Of a stretch of DNA of 64,000 nt, positions 52,783 to 63,886 are shown piece by piece. The number at the start of each line of letters is the position of its first letter. Position 1 is the first letter of the stretch. Under the pieces are notes generated by a model that was given only the letters and a program-made list of their open reading frames with translations, made no database searches and was not told where the DNA came from. The DNA comes from Hippasteria phrygiana. Taxonomy: Eukaryota; Echinodermata; Asteroidea; Valvatida; Goniasteridae. The stretch spans positions 806,001 through 870,000 of the forward strand of contig JAZGUH010000487.1 in NCBI GenBank assembly GCA_037893225.1, written 5' to 3'. Made by a program: the position numbers and the translations under genes.

Positions 52783-52948
52783 AGAGTACCGAAGTCTGAC
52801 GTCAGTTGGCATGACAACTGGCGCCAAACAAATGGAAATTTCGACTGTTCCTATGTTAACGTAACGGCCAGTAATGCAAACACATTGACACAAAATAACA
52901 AAAGGTATTCTGGTTCCAAACACTGCATTGACGTCACACTTCGGAACT
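52783..52948 (+). mobile_element. MITE A copy 3 with two CREs
   Basis: Left TIR AGAGTACCGAAGT; the right end is eroded to CACTTCGGAACT. TGACGTCA lies at 52797-52804 and 52929-52936. It is intergenic, between DMRT and PRR5. Confidence 0.83.
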
Positions 52949-53154
52949 AAGGGGAGATAATTGAGACCGTTAAACATTGGTGTATAAGCAAAAACTGCCT
53001 GTCTGAAATTATTTTTGCCTGTTCATGGATCGCATGGAGCCTGAAAATATGGCCCGATTTTGAATTTTTATGAATGAAAAATTTACTTTAAAAAACCACT
53101 ATTATTTTTGAGGGAATTGGTTTGTTCAGAAGAGAACTTGTGACACATGAAGCA

Positions 53155-53505
53155 TATGCGTAAGTCCCCGGGGGTGGGGATGCATCCCCCAATGTTTGCC
53201 AAGGAGGGGGGGGGGGTGGCCCATGTAATCATCCCCCAATGTTGGCTATTATTGGCTATTATGCTTGTACACAAAATGGGTTGTTTTCAGTAGCCGGGGG
53301 GGGGGGGGGGCAACTTCCCCCTGTGGGAACTCTCCCCCCCCCCCTCTCCTCCCCCCCCCTTCTGGAAAATTGGGATATTTTTTTTGTAGTGTGTAGATAT
53401 GCGTTACTATAGCGTGGACCTATTTAACAAAGTCGAATTTCCCCCCTTGAAAATAGCCATTCCCCCGTTTTCCCCCCTCTAGGAAGAGCCTGGCTACGCC
53501 ACTGG
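53155..53505 (-). mobile_element. decayed element with end CCAGTGGCGTAGCCAGG
   Basis: Minus strand from 53505 reads CCAGTGGCGTAGCCAGGCTC, a hAT-like CAGTGGCG start, followed by mixed G/C runs (53205-53215, 53297-53310, 53334-53360). The opposite end is not clear. Confidence 0.4.
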
Positions 53506-53531
53506 TTGTTTTCCACTCACTAATCAATAAT

Positions 53532-53961
53532 TAATGACATCGGCGTAAATATCGCGGGGGGGGGGGGGGGGGGGGGGGGGGCGGTGGGCCATTGGATAAT
53601 CCCCCCCCCTCCCCAGATTTGCGTAGTAAGAAAAAAACAATTAATGCTGATTTCGAGGTTATCTTGTAACTTTCCAACAGTCAATCGTCATGGTAAAAAA
53701 AAACAGAAAACAAACAGCACAAAAACACCGTGGTGTTGTCGGGCATAGAGACATGCGTGTGAAAGTTTGCATTAGATGTACACAGCCTATATAAAAAGCA
53801 CCCCCTAGTATTTTTGTCTCTTCAGCCCCCGGCCCCCCCCCCCCCCCCCCTCCCCCACTTTTCGATTGAATTTCTTTGGCCGACCGGGATTTGGGTCATC
53901 CCCCATTACCCATTACACCCATTACCCCCCCCCCCCCCCCCCCCCCGGATTTACGCCATTG
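53532..53961. mobile_element. element with GGCGTAAAT ends and subterminal G/C runs
   Basis: GGCGTAAATATCGCGGGG... at the left (G-run about 25 long at 53557-53581) is mirrored by ...CCCCGGATTTACGCC at the right (C-run at 53927-53946). A C17 run is at about 53834-53850. Confidence 0.55.
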
Positions 53962-54660
53962 AAAAGAAGATAATTTCCCAAGTTGCTAGTTTGTGTCAGC
54001 TAGTTATGGACTTTGAAATAATTTTAAATGTATTGTCGTTGGTTTTTAACACTTCGCCATTTATCACTGGGGCATCTATATAGGCTTTTTCTTTTTAGTG
54101 GTCTGACCCGAGGAAACCAGTTTGTGTCCGGATTTTGGGACCTTCTTGTCGGGACTCTTCCTACATCCACTGCTGGTACAGCCCATACAAAATCAGCAGA
54201 ATATGGGATAACGAAAGTTAGATTTTTCTCGAATTCACATAATTCAGGCAAATCGCAGGGGCCGATTCTTTTTTTCTCACCCAACACTCATGGTCAAGCT
54301 CATTGAAACAGTACGAGTTTTTGCAAAAGAATACAGTAATATGCAAAGCATGAGTCGTCGAGACGGGAAAAATGAAACAAAGGAATCAGATTCACAAAGT
54401 TTGTATATATAACGTTTTCACAAAATTTACAGAAAATAATTTATATTCTTCCAAGTTTCGTCATACACAACACCTTCAAGTTAACGAGCATTATTTTATA
54501 CAATACAAAACAATTGTCATAATTCATTCCAATGATGGGCAATAGAATACTTTCATAATAATCAAATCAATATACAGAATAATCAAAAGTGTGATTGTGT
54601 TCAAACGACGCCTTGCATAGTCATGTTGGGTCAAGTGGGTGCGCCCTATAGAGACAGATA

Positions 54661-54810
54661 AGAGCAAGTTCGAGCGGCGACTATTTGTCAACCGCTAGTC
54701 GATTTTTCCATGGCAACCTGTATACGAAACACATGTTGGGTATAGTCCTAGTTGGTTATCAGGCAAAATCGACCAGTGGTCGACAAATGGTCGCCGTTCG
54801 AACTTGCTCC
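54661..54810. repeat. 150-bp fold-back MITE
   Basis: AGAGCAAGTTCGAGCGGCGA is mirrored by TCGCCGTTCGAACTTGCTCC, with further pairing of CTAGTCGATTTT / AAAATCGACCAG inside. Confidence 0.78.
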
Positions 54811-54986
54811 AATTTTTAGGTCAAGAACTTTAGCCCGGCACGCGCACGTACGTACGAGAAAACTCTTGGTCACCGTTCAAAAATGAAGAAGTTTCTCTGT
54901 TATGTTAAGTATGAGAACAAAGACCGTTTTTCATTACGGATAACTCAATTTTGTCGCGATAAAATTAAAACACTTTGTGATAGACA

Positions 54987-55409
54987 GATCCATTAAACTC
55001 CACCCCTTGACAATTTGACCAATCACAGCTGCGACTACGAAACTTGACGTAGGCCTATGTGTGGTGTGATGACTATGATTGGTCAACATACATCAAGAGG
55101 AGGTGCTTCAGTCTATTGTCGCTTAAGCTTAAGGGAGAATCATGCTTACTTACTGTCAAAAGAAAAACAATCTGCAAACAAAATAAAGGAACAGACAGCA
55201 GTGCTACAAATGGAACCTGCCATAATTTAGTGGAAAAGAAAAGGAATGCGCCCACATTGTGAGATGACATTCAAGCTTGGGCCAAGGCTAGAGACCGATC
55301 CATGTATTTAAGCAAAGTTTTATTTTGGCGTATTGACCAATCACTGCCGCGCGCGCCACAAGTCTATCTCCGACGTTACGTCAAGGGGCCGGGCCATGTT
55401 TAATGGATC
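54987..55409. mobile_element. 423-bp inverted-repeat element
   Basis: GATCCATTAAAC..CCCCTTGACAA is mirrored by ..TCAAGGGGCC..GTTTAATGGATC. TTGACCAATCAC occurs near both ends. It lies just past the PRR5 stop and may be part of its 3' UTR. Confidence 0.6.
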
Positions 55410-55687
55410 GTTCTATGTTTACATGATACTGGATTCTAAATTGACGTCACTTCATCATGTCCATCTTTGAGCGGGAAAGCACAAAATGAGAGCCAAAAAG
55501 TTTTCTGCTGCGGGTATGTGATTATCAACAAATAATAATCAGTATTGCTCCCACGAGTTTAGTTTGGTCATTTTTGCAAGATGCAGCCCCAACGACCATT
55601 TTGCAGTCCGATCCGGGCCCAGTCGGATTCGAGAAACAAAAATTACGGTTGGATGTTTTAAACATCGCGGAATGTTCAAAGTCATCA

Positions 55688-55944
55688 TCAGCACTCGTGA
55701 TCTGTCATTTCGTAGCTACGTTTCTTCTCGTCTTCGAGTAACGTCTCGAGCGACGACAGCTGATGGCTGCCCCTTCGGCGAGAGTTCGGCGATCTCCGGA
55801 TGGCGCCGAGACTGGCCGAATGTTCCCGAGGAGACATAGTCGGGGTATGGATGGGTGAGGAGAGAATGTCGCTGGTGGATCGGGTGGAAGGCGGCTCGGA
55901 GAATTGAAGGCTGGATGGTCTGGTGCGATACGCTCTGCCGTTTT
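55688..55944 (-). CDS. PRR5: PRR5 last exon: Ser/Arg-rich tail and stop
   Basis: Minus strand; the acceptor GATAAATAG enters in phase 1. The frame reads NGRAYRTRPSSLQFSEPP, SSPIHTPTMSPREHS and SSLETLLEDEKKRSYE, then TGA at 55690-55688. Ser-Pro and Arg-x-x-Ser motifs suggest phosphorylation, as in the PRR5 tail. A competing frame in the same stretch has no family resemblance. Confidence 0.75.
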
Positions 55945-58900
55945 CTATTTATCAAGAGATAGAAAGAAAAATATTTTAAAATAATATCAAGTTTTAGGAA
56001 CGCATTCATTATTTAACTGTCATTTTTCATTAGTCTTACATTAGAAAATTACTCGTGGTTTTGCTAGCATGTCTAATTTGCAGCCAAACTGGGGAGTGCA
56101 TTGCAGGTAATCGATTTTCAGCCAAGATTTGTTATTTTTTACCTTAAAGTAGCCACACTGCATGCTCTTTATATCTTGAAAAGGGCAAAACAAAAAACCC
56201 AAAATTTCCAGTTTGAAATTAACGAAAACTGAAGTAAAAATTTGTGGCGCATGGGGGAGGGGCAGGCTGCGTTCTCTCTTAATGTAAAAGAGTGAAAAAC
56301 TCACTCTCCAAAAGAGTGAATCCCTTATCAAACCACTCTAAAAGAGTGAATCTCGAATAAAAACCACTCCAAAATAGTGAAAAACCAATCCAAAAGAGTG
56401 AAATTTCCACTCTTTCGATGAGCTATATAAGGGACCACACTTTTTAGACTGCAAGGGTGCAGAATGCCCCGCTCCTAATTTTGGTCTAGAACTGCATTTG
56501 ATTTTGGCCATGATGCTGCCACTGGTTCTTTGAACATGTATATTTTTAACTGTAAATTTAACTGCCCCTTCAAGTTGACGATACACTGTGGTGTTAAATT
56601 AACACCATGTGGTATATATAATATATTGGATGAATGGTTCAATAAAGATGCCATATAGTGCTATTGTAACTCCACTGTTTTTGCAGTGGACCAGCACAAC
56701 CAAGCTTCTTCGATTACCTACATAGCCCCCTATTTGTAAAACATGTAACTTTCTAATAGAAAGTGACCTGTGGAAAACCAAAGTTAAAAATGAACGTGTG
56801 TTTGGTCAAGGCCTCACCAAATTAATAAGCAACAAGATCACACAGACGATGCACCCAAAGGTGCCTTCAAAAACCTATCATCAAGAACACTCATTCAACT
56901 TGTTCATTCAAATTTGAAACATTATTTGGAACACGGCCTGCATCCATTTTGTTTTATACAGGATCCTCTCTAGGGGAAAAGACAGTAAACCGAACTTGCC
57001 CTGTCTTCTTCGTATTGAGTCTTGCACTGATGGTTGCTGTATTTTAGCCGCTACTATTGGTTCGTCTCCCCCTAAGTACAGACCCCTAGTTCCTAGGTAA
57101 GGGCAGACGACCTTAGCAACCAGGGTTTCAATATGGAGGTGTTCCTCCGATGGATAGCCGCTCTCGCGCACGCTCTGTAGATGCAGTAACATCTGGACAA
57201 TCTCGTTTGGAACAGCTGATCTATCTGCCGAAAGGGCGTCTGTTTTGGTATTGAAATAAGCAATAAAAGTGAAATTAGCATTGATATCAATTTTGCTTTT
57301 TACACACACTGGACCTGGGACGTGATGACGTCTTGCTTTGTTAACATGTTGTGGTTTTGTGTCAACCTTGCCCCTCTCCAAACCAGGCGTGTAAACAAGG
57401 CGTGACGTCATTGCGTCTTATTAAAGCTGGGATGGCCAACAAACCATTTAAAATGTGTGGTTTTTTTTTTAAGTCCGTCTTCAAAAATATTTCTGCAAGA
57501 AATTTAAGGAAAAGGATACACTTCAACAGAGGAACTTTCAGCAAAATTTCAAGCTGCACTGAAAATCACAATTTGTGCTTTCAGTGCCCATTGTGGTTAC
57601 GGGCGGTAGGCCTACTATAAATTGGTGGAGATATAGCAATGCCAGAATATTGTACACCATATTTTCTGTTTCCCAGTATAACTTAACTCCATTGTGATAT
57701 ATTTTGATGTATAATACGAGAAAGATCAGTTTTAGTAGGCCTATAATATTTCACAACCAATCACGAGATAATTTAAATGCCTTAATGAAAATTACATGTG
57801 TACCTTTCAGTGTGTGCAGTTTCAAGACAATGTGGTCCCTGAACCCCAACAAGCTCAGCTGCAATATCGTCAAGCCCTTTGTCTGTTCAGGGGAACGAAA
57901 ATGAATCTTGAAAAAAGCACTGACAGTTTACTTGGTTAAACACGTGTAAGTGACACAAAAGTCACGAGCATTTTTATATAATAGCGTCTTGGTGTCAAAC
58001 ACTGACTCGTGTGGTCACGACCTCCCTCGGTTTGTCTTAAAGAAATACATGGCTTGATGTCAGTGTAACTATTGGTAACCCATGCAATTGCCATGTGCAT
58101 GATGATCGACAGGAGTTGAGCTAGGTCGACGTTTATTATTTCGGTCACAAATAATCGATATTTCCCAAATGTCGTAACTTTACCTGTAATGCTTTTGTTT
58201 CTTTTCAAAAACCATTTGACTTTTAGTTTATACCAGCTGAGCCCTACAGAACATGATTCCTGAGTTGTTTAGGCTGAAACAAAACTCGAATGTTTCTTGA
58301 AAGACAACAGCGCTAGTGGACAAGGAAATATTGCTTACTTACAATCATATACACATAGGGCCTACCTGAACAGGGCAAAATATTGCTCGTAACGTTGGAA
58401 GGATTTCACAGAAGAATTTGTTCCACTGCTTGGCAAGACTTGACAGGAGTTGAGGACCTGAAGATGTATTAAAAAAAACCAGCACATTGTTTCAGGATTG
58501 ACCTGAAATATACAAATCAACAAAATTAGCTGGCCCAACGTTTCGAACTTAAGAAGTTCTTTCTCAAAGGCAAATCCCTTTATCCCAAAACGAGCATTCT
58601 CCTATTTCTAATCCCGGGTCTTAGAAAATTCACATCTTTCTCTTTACCCTATACAATTACAGATTGGTTATCCATACAATCAGTGTTCATATATTTGTAT
58701 CCAACCATGCGAGTTGGTTATCATTTTTCTCTTTCACGGTTCTTTTTTCGCTTTAAGGCAAGAAAATAAAACTGAAAATGTGACAACAATGATGCAATCT
58801 TGCAAATCTGCAAACAGTCGTCTGCAGTGCCGGCACTTGGCATGGCTCTTTCCTATCAGCATCGCGTTTGGATAAAATATATTCTTTTCACGAAATTTGT

Positions 58901-61900
58901 CGCACCGTCGGGCTATTTTTTTTCTCTACACGGTGATGGGCGATATCGTTTTTGGCGGTAAATTAGATGCAGAAGTGCAATAGACCTATCTGCAGCAGAC
59001 GGCGTGTATGTAATGACGTTGTGTAATAATAAACGAGGGATATACGTGATACGAATGCACATCAGACTATAGCAGAGCCATACGGGCTAAGAATGAGGCA
59101 TCCTTGAGACGCAGCTAGTTGATCGATACACGGTGTTAGGTGATTCTTATGACGCATACCCAACAGCAAAACCGTGTTTTTACAAGAATTCGACGGATGA
59201 ATTTTGTAATCCCGCGGAGCACGGACAATGTTCACAGCAACTGGCGACTGCGGGGTGTTTCTTCTTTCAGTGACTGAACGTGATTAGCATAAAGTTGTCT
59301 ACAGTTAGTCAGCTAGATACAGATAAATATTGAATCTAGTACTTTAAAGGCTAAAATTATTATGGCACAAGCTTTCGTTCTACAGCTACGTCATCGGACG
59401 CAAGTAGCTACAGTTATGAAAGCTTACGCCATCACTTTAATGTACCACCCTCAATATTTATCTGAACGTGATTTCCAATCGACTGTACTCCATGTTCAGA
59501 TTTAAAAAGAATATATAGGCCTACTGCATGATGTTAATCTAATACCACAGTTTTTGTAGTTTTCCAGAAAGTTTTAGGGCAAAAAATGACCTTGAAGCTG
59601 TGAATGAGTTTTCAGTTGAATAAAGAATTGTGCTCGTTTATGTATGTCAACTCACGAGTCACGACAAACCACACCTGTTACAATACTGCAACATCAAACC
59701 AAGTTAAACGTTATGCATGTTTGATCAAATTTTATCAAGGCCTACAGTATTATCATTTACACCATGTAATGTTGCTTCATAATGTCACTAGACTGTGCTT
59801 TGTATTTTCATGTTCATACCATCCGTTCGTTTGTCGCGTACTTACATAGGCTGTACCTGTCCGTTTTATCTTTCTTTTTAGTAACACTGTTCTCATTACA
59901 CGTCTTTCATTTATAGTGTTTAAGCATTTCATTACAAGCTTCAGATTCTGTAGAAAATGTCCCCATGTTTGTGCTGACAATTGTCACATTCTATGATCTT
60001 TTCTTGTGCATAGTGTGAATTTTTGTCTTGTGTTGTGCCATGATGCCAGTATCTCTCATCTATTGCTAAACATAGCTCAGTTCTGAACAAATTTCTCGCA
60101 GTGAGGCGACGCGAATATACAATCCGTGTTGCTCAAGGTAGTTTTAATATCATGGATAATCTACTGCACTGGCCAATATGGAGCAAGTTCACGTTGGTTA
60201 GATGGTTGATGCATTTATATTGCACGCCCTGGGCAATGGGCAATGTAGGCCTAGATACGTACCATCGTCTGTAGTTATGGAGCCAAACATCAGATCCATC
60301 CCTCGACGTAATAGGTTTTTCTATAGATGGAGAAACAGCATTAAGTAATTGACAGATACGTCAGTTGGGGAGTGTGCGTATGCCCCTCCCCTTAAAAAAC
60401 ATTCTAATTTCAAGATAGAATTACTAGTGCTATAGACATTTTAAATAATTCTCGGCCACATGCCCTCTTGAATGTAACGTCTGATCCACCCATACAGTTT
60501 TCATTTAAAATAGTTCTTAAGAAACGAAGACGATATTATCTGGTGCGTTGTTTCCTGTTGGAATATTAGGCATTTATAATGATACAATTTTTAAAAAATC
60601 TCTAAATGGTCCAATTCTTCCCCTATCGGTCCAATGAACTTTGTCAAAAAAGGAGGACATTTTCAATCATGCACCCTCTTCCCGACTGAGGATGACCCGA
60701 GCTGAAAGTGCCGAAATGTCAATACAGTTATTGCTTTACTTAGGCCTACATAAAGCATTCCCCAGACATTTTAAAGACCGTGGACCAATAGGCATAAAAC
60801 GAAAGGGACAGAATACTCTATCGCTGACAATTGTTTATGATTTCTAACAAACTGTGCATAGTCAAACAGGCGGAGAGCATCAAAAATTCGTAAACCTCGC
60901 GTACCTTATCTATCCGAAAATGAAATGAACAAATGAATAAATAAATGTGTACAGACAATGCAGTCCACATAGTCAACAGAGTGCGTTTTTTTCACAATAT
61001 TGATGACAATATAGCTGTCTCAGTAGCCAATATTTATCGAATGCCCACGTCGCCACACCAGCAATAGGCAGCCATATTGTGGGGCAGGCATATGATAATA
61101 TCGGTACGTATTGTACGCGTGTGTCCCACCACATGCCTGCCATGACGGTCTATAAGGGCAATGTGGATGACCGACTTCACGAGAACATAGCCATGATGAC
61201 AGCATAACTATAGACATTATTGACTAGTTCACGTCCTATCTAGCGTAATCTCTGCCATCCGTCTATTTATAGCGGTTTATATAGGCGAGTGCATAATGAT
61301 CGTCTGCCTGCCAGTTGTAATACTGAGAAGCCGGCACGGTGTCCTAGAGATGACAGGGGACACTTCAATATTTTTTACTCCATTAAGTTGAAGAGTTACA
61401 TCGAATAAAAGATCCTGTCGGCTGTAGTTTCACCCACATTTCACCCTCATCATGCCTGCAGTAACCTTCCTTCTCTCATTATTTGTTTCTGTGCCGAGGC
61501 CTAGGTTTACAATGCTTCTAAAAAAAGCATAATATATCAATTACAAATGTAACGAATTGGGAAGGGAGGTATGATAAATAAGTAATATTAGAATTGGATG
61601 AACAGAATACATGATTATGTTGCGGCAATAGAAAACGTCGGCTATATCAGTTCTGGTGATTCAGAAGTCGAAAATTAGACAATTACATTTTCTGAAATCA
61701 AACGCAAGCTCCGTGTTATAGGCATCAATGTAAAACTACCGGTATAGGCCTATTATATTATATTATTACATGATAGCATTTACGCATAGGAAAAATTAAG
61801 GGGGTGAATTTAAAGGCATAAATTGCCCTGAAATCACCCAAATTTAATCTCTGGTATTAAGCTATTTCCAAGGTCTGAGTGTAAAAATTCTACCATAATG

Positions 61901-63722
61901 TGTTTATTTACGGAGAAATTAGGAACTAAGCATTAAAATCCGGACATTCAGACTGGTGCCGCACACTATGCAGCCTGTATGCAACCAAAGCGTCCGAATT
62001 AATGGCGTCCCCGAAATTATATTCGTCAATGATTTTCAGACTACCGGCACATTTTATTATAATTATTTTACTTTTGAATGATCCTAATTCCAACCATAGC
62101 AATTTTAGGACGCTTTTTGAAACCCAATTGAGCTGCCTGCAAGGCATTGTCTCCCTAGATCGATCAAATTTCACAGTTGTCAGTGATCCACCCGCATTAG
62201 GCCTATGTTGTAAACATAAAACGCTCAAGAGTAAATTTTACTATAGTGTATAGGGACACTTTAACGTCCGCGATAAGTCTATTTGGGGTTTTGGTAACTT
62301 CATGTTGTATCTCGGCCTGTTTTATAAATGCCAACGCCAACATCCAAATAGTGCCTTTCTGTAAACATCAATGCAGACGAAACTAAATAGGGTTATATTC
62401 AGCGATGATGCCGATCATGTTCCATTTTCAAATCGGTCAAAGAATTTGATTTTGGCTAAAACTAGCATGTTTAAAGACTATAAAATGCACATAGTGACTC
62501 TTTCCCGCCCACGTCCTGAAATGCATGTCTTCGCTGCGCGTTGCGTACCAAACACTAAATTTGTCATTTGGCTATCACTTTCATACATAATAGCAGCAGT
62601 CCTTCGTGTATAAAGCTTCTCAATCCAGGCGTACTACAGATCGAAGGACGCAGCCTTGCGGGGGAGGATTGCAAATGAAATTGAACCGTGGTTTTTTCTC
62701 TTATACGGTTGACGATGTGCCCATGTGAAAGAGAATCATACCAAGGACACTCCATTACAAGATGTACGTACTTGCGTTGGAATGGGCGCGATTTCGCTCG
62801 AGGCTTGTTGGATTTTGACTAGTGGGTATCACTGAGAAAAGAGGGAATTAACGGGAAACGAACACATTCTCAATATGACTGTAATATTAAGTGGTACCGA
62901 AGGCAAGGGCGAATCTCTGGGGGGGGGGGGGGGGGGGGCAAGAACGGAGACGTTCAATTATTGCACTGCCATTGTGTAGTTTAATTTATGTTAAATCTGA
63001 CACCAGAGACGGATTTAATACTTTGCTAAACAAATCCAGCTTTTAATTGGACTTTCTGGACGATGAGTGTCCGCTTTCACTGTAGTCCTGAACATAATTT
63101 TGTTTAGCAATTCTTGATGCAGGGATCAGACAGTCATCCAGCAGGCATAAAACAAGAAAAGGACAAACCTTAGAATAAGCAGTGGAAAAAAACAAATAGC
63201 AAAATTATCGATTAAAATAATATTATTATATAGGCGTAAGCCCTACATGGTGAAGTATTGGCGACGGGCAAAAGATTTTTCTGTAAATTTACTTAAATAC
63301 ATGCAGAAGTCATATACAAAAAACCGAATTTTGATATATGAATATGCATGTACACTAAAGAAAAACCAATACGATCCTTCGAAATGAATAAAATCATATA
63401 CAAATACTAATATAGTGGCGACTGGATTATAGCAGTTTTTTTCTTCATTCATTTTTTCTTCTACACATCACATAGAATAGGTCAAGGATCACATAATTTG
63501 TGTATAAATATACATAAACATATGACATTAAAATTAATATCGCTATTATATACACCATCCAGTCTTTAATACTGGCTCTCAATGGTTATGTTCCTAGTTA
63601 TCAATAATTAATAACATATTATAAAAGAATAACTTATCTTGTTCTTAATATATATTTTAAAATGTGTCCTTACCTTGTAGTAATCAGTAATAAATTCACC
63701 GATTTCTGACTTCAACGCTGCC
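55688..63722 (-). CDS. PRR5: PRR5/Protor-type mTORC2 subunit, 3' six exons (partial gene)
   Basis: Read on the minus strand, exons 63722-63674, 60320-60263, 58457-58366, 57882-57804, 57239-56991 and 55944-55688 join in phase. Seen: ALKSEIGEFITDYY, then NLLRRGMDLMFGSI, then GPQLLSSLAKQWNKFFCEIL with AIFCPVQ, then LTILQLSLLGFRDHIVLKL, then PNEIVQMLLHLQSVRESG and HIETLVAKVVCPYLGTRGL. These line up in order with human PRR5 (TELGSFFTEY, LLDSLAETWDFFFSDVLP, IFYPVQ, VRQLALLHFR, PPAIVQMLLVLQ, LETLVQKVVSPYLGTYGL). Family knowledge: PRR5 and PRR5L bind Rictor in mTOR complex 2 in the cytoplasm. The N-terminal exons lie beyond 64000. The frame ends in a Ser/Arg-rich tail with stop TGA at 55690-55688. 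The donor of the fifth exon is weak and could differ. PRR5 versus PRR5L is not resolved. Confidence 0.88.
56283..56413. repeat. degenerate tandem/inverted AAAGAGTGAA / CACTCT repeats
   Basis: CACTCTAAAAGAGTGAAT-like units in alternating polarity over 130 bp, inside the last PRR5 intron. Confidence 0.65.
56991..57239 (-). CDS. PRR5: PRR5 exon with IVQMLLHLQ and KVVCPYLGTRGL
   Basis: Minus strand; the acceptor AAAACAG precedes ACGCCC. It encodes DALSADRSAVPNEIVQMLLH and HIETLVAKVVCPYLGTRGL, the most recognisable PRR5 block. The 3' boundary is uncertain: GTTTAC after 56991 and GTCTGT after 57084 both leave phase 1. The longer form is chosen because GLYLGGDEP still resembles GLHSSEGPF of PRR5. 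Confidence 0.85.
57804..57882 (-). CDS. PRR5: PRR5 exon with LTILQLSLLGFRDHIVLKL
   Basis: Minus strand between CCTGAACAG and GTACAC, 79 bases, entering in phase 0 and leaving in phase 1. It aligns with SVRQLALLHFRNAITLSVKL of PRR5. Confidence 0.88.
58366..58457 (-). CDS. PRR5: PRR5 exon with LLSSLAKQWNKFFCEILP
   Basis: Minus strand between CATCTTCAG and GTAGGC, 92 bases. The 30 codons end TLRAIFCPVQ, a near match to the MLQAIFYPVQ segment of PRR5. This exon is strong evidence for the gene. Confidence 0.9.
58520..58580 (-). other. degenerate hammerhead-like / Penelope-type motif
   Basis: The minus strand reads TTGAGAAAGAACTTCTTAAG then TTCGAAACGTTGGGCC. A GAACTT/AAGTTC stem sits directly before CGAAAC, as in the ribozyme region of Penelope-like elements. 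The expected CTGANGA box is only partly kept. It may be just an old repeat end. Confidence 0.35.
59330..59464. repeat. 135-bp fold-back MITE (CAGATAAATATTGA)
   Basis: CAGATAAATATTGA / TCAATATTTATCTG ends, with AAGCTTTCGTTCTACAGCTA / TAGCTACAGTTATGAAAGCTT pairing at the centre. It lies in a PRR5 intron. Confidence 0.75.
60263..60320 (-). CDS. PRR5: PRR5 exon with NLLRRGMDLMFGSI
   Basis: Minus strand between CATCTATAG and GTACGT, 58 bases, entering in phase 0 and leaving in phase 1. It aligns with NQLLTKGMVILRDKI of human PRR5. It is the least conserved of these exons, but position and phase fit. Confidence 0.8.
60321..63673. other. PRR5 intron, no further exon recognised
   Basis: Contains repeat X copy 2 and a G19-20 run at about 62919-62938. 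Near 60681 CTGAGGATGACC..GCCGAAATGTC is weakly hammerhead-like. No other coding segment is supported. Confidence 0.4.
61809..62264. repeat. repeat X, copy 2
   Basis: Same family and orientation as 38-475, bounded by TTTAAAGGCA and GGGACACTTTA. It lies in the first visible intron of PRR5. Confidence 0.7.
63674..63722 (-). CDS. PRR5: PRR5 exon (most upstream in window)
   Basis: Minus-strand 49-base exon between TATTTGCAG and GTAAGG. After one base completing a split codon it reads AALKSEIGEFITDYYK, matching the TELGSFFTEY part of PRR5. It ends in phase 0. Confidence 0.85.
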
Positions 63723-63886
63723 CTGCAAATACAAAGAGCCACGAGTCAGACGATAGAGTTCTGAATGCGAACAACTGTCTATTATACATTGACCAATCAG
63801 ATGAAGGTTTTGGCACAAAGGAGGTCACTGCCGCAACTTCCGTCCAATCACGGACGAGCTTTGGAAATTTGCACACAGAGAAAACA

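Noticed and set aside
55716..56009. 97-codon minus-strand frame at the PRR5 end
   Set aside because: It overlaps the last PRR5 exon in another frame. The frame that continues exon phase and carries the SP and RxxS motifs was chosen instead.
62371..62613. 80-codon frame in a PRR5 intron
   Set aside because: No conserved motif or supporting splice sites; treated as chance.
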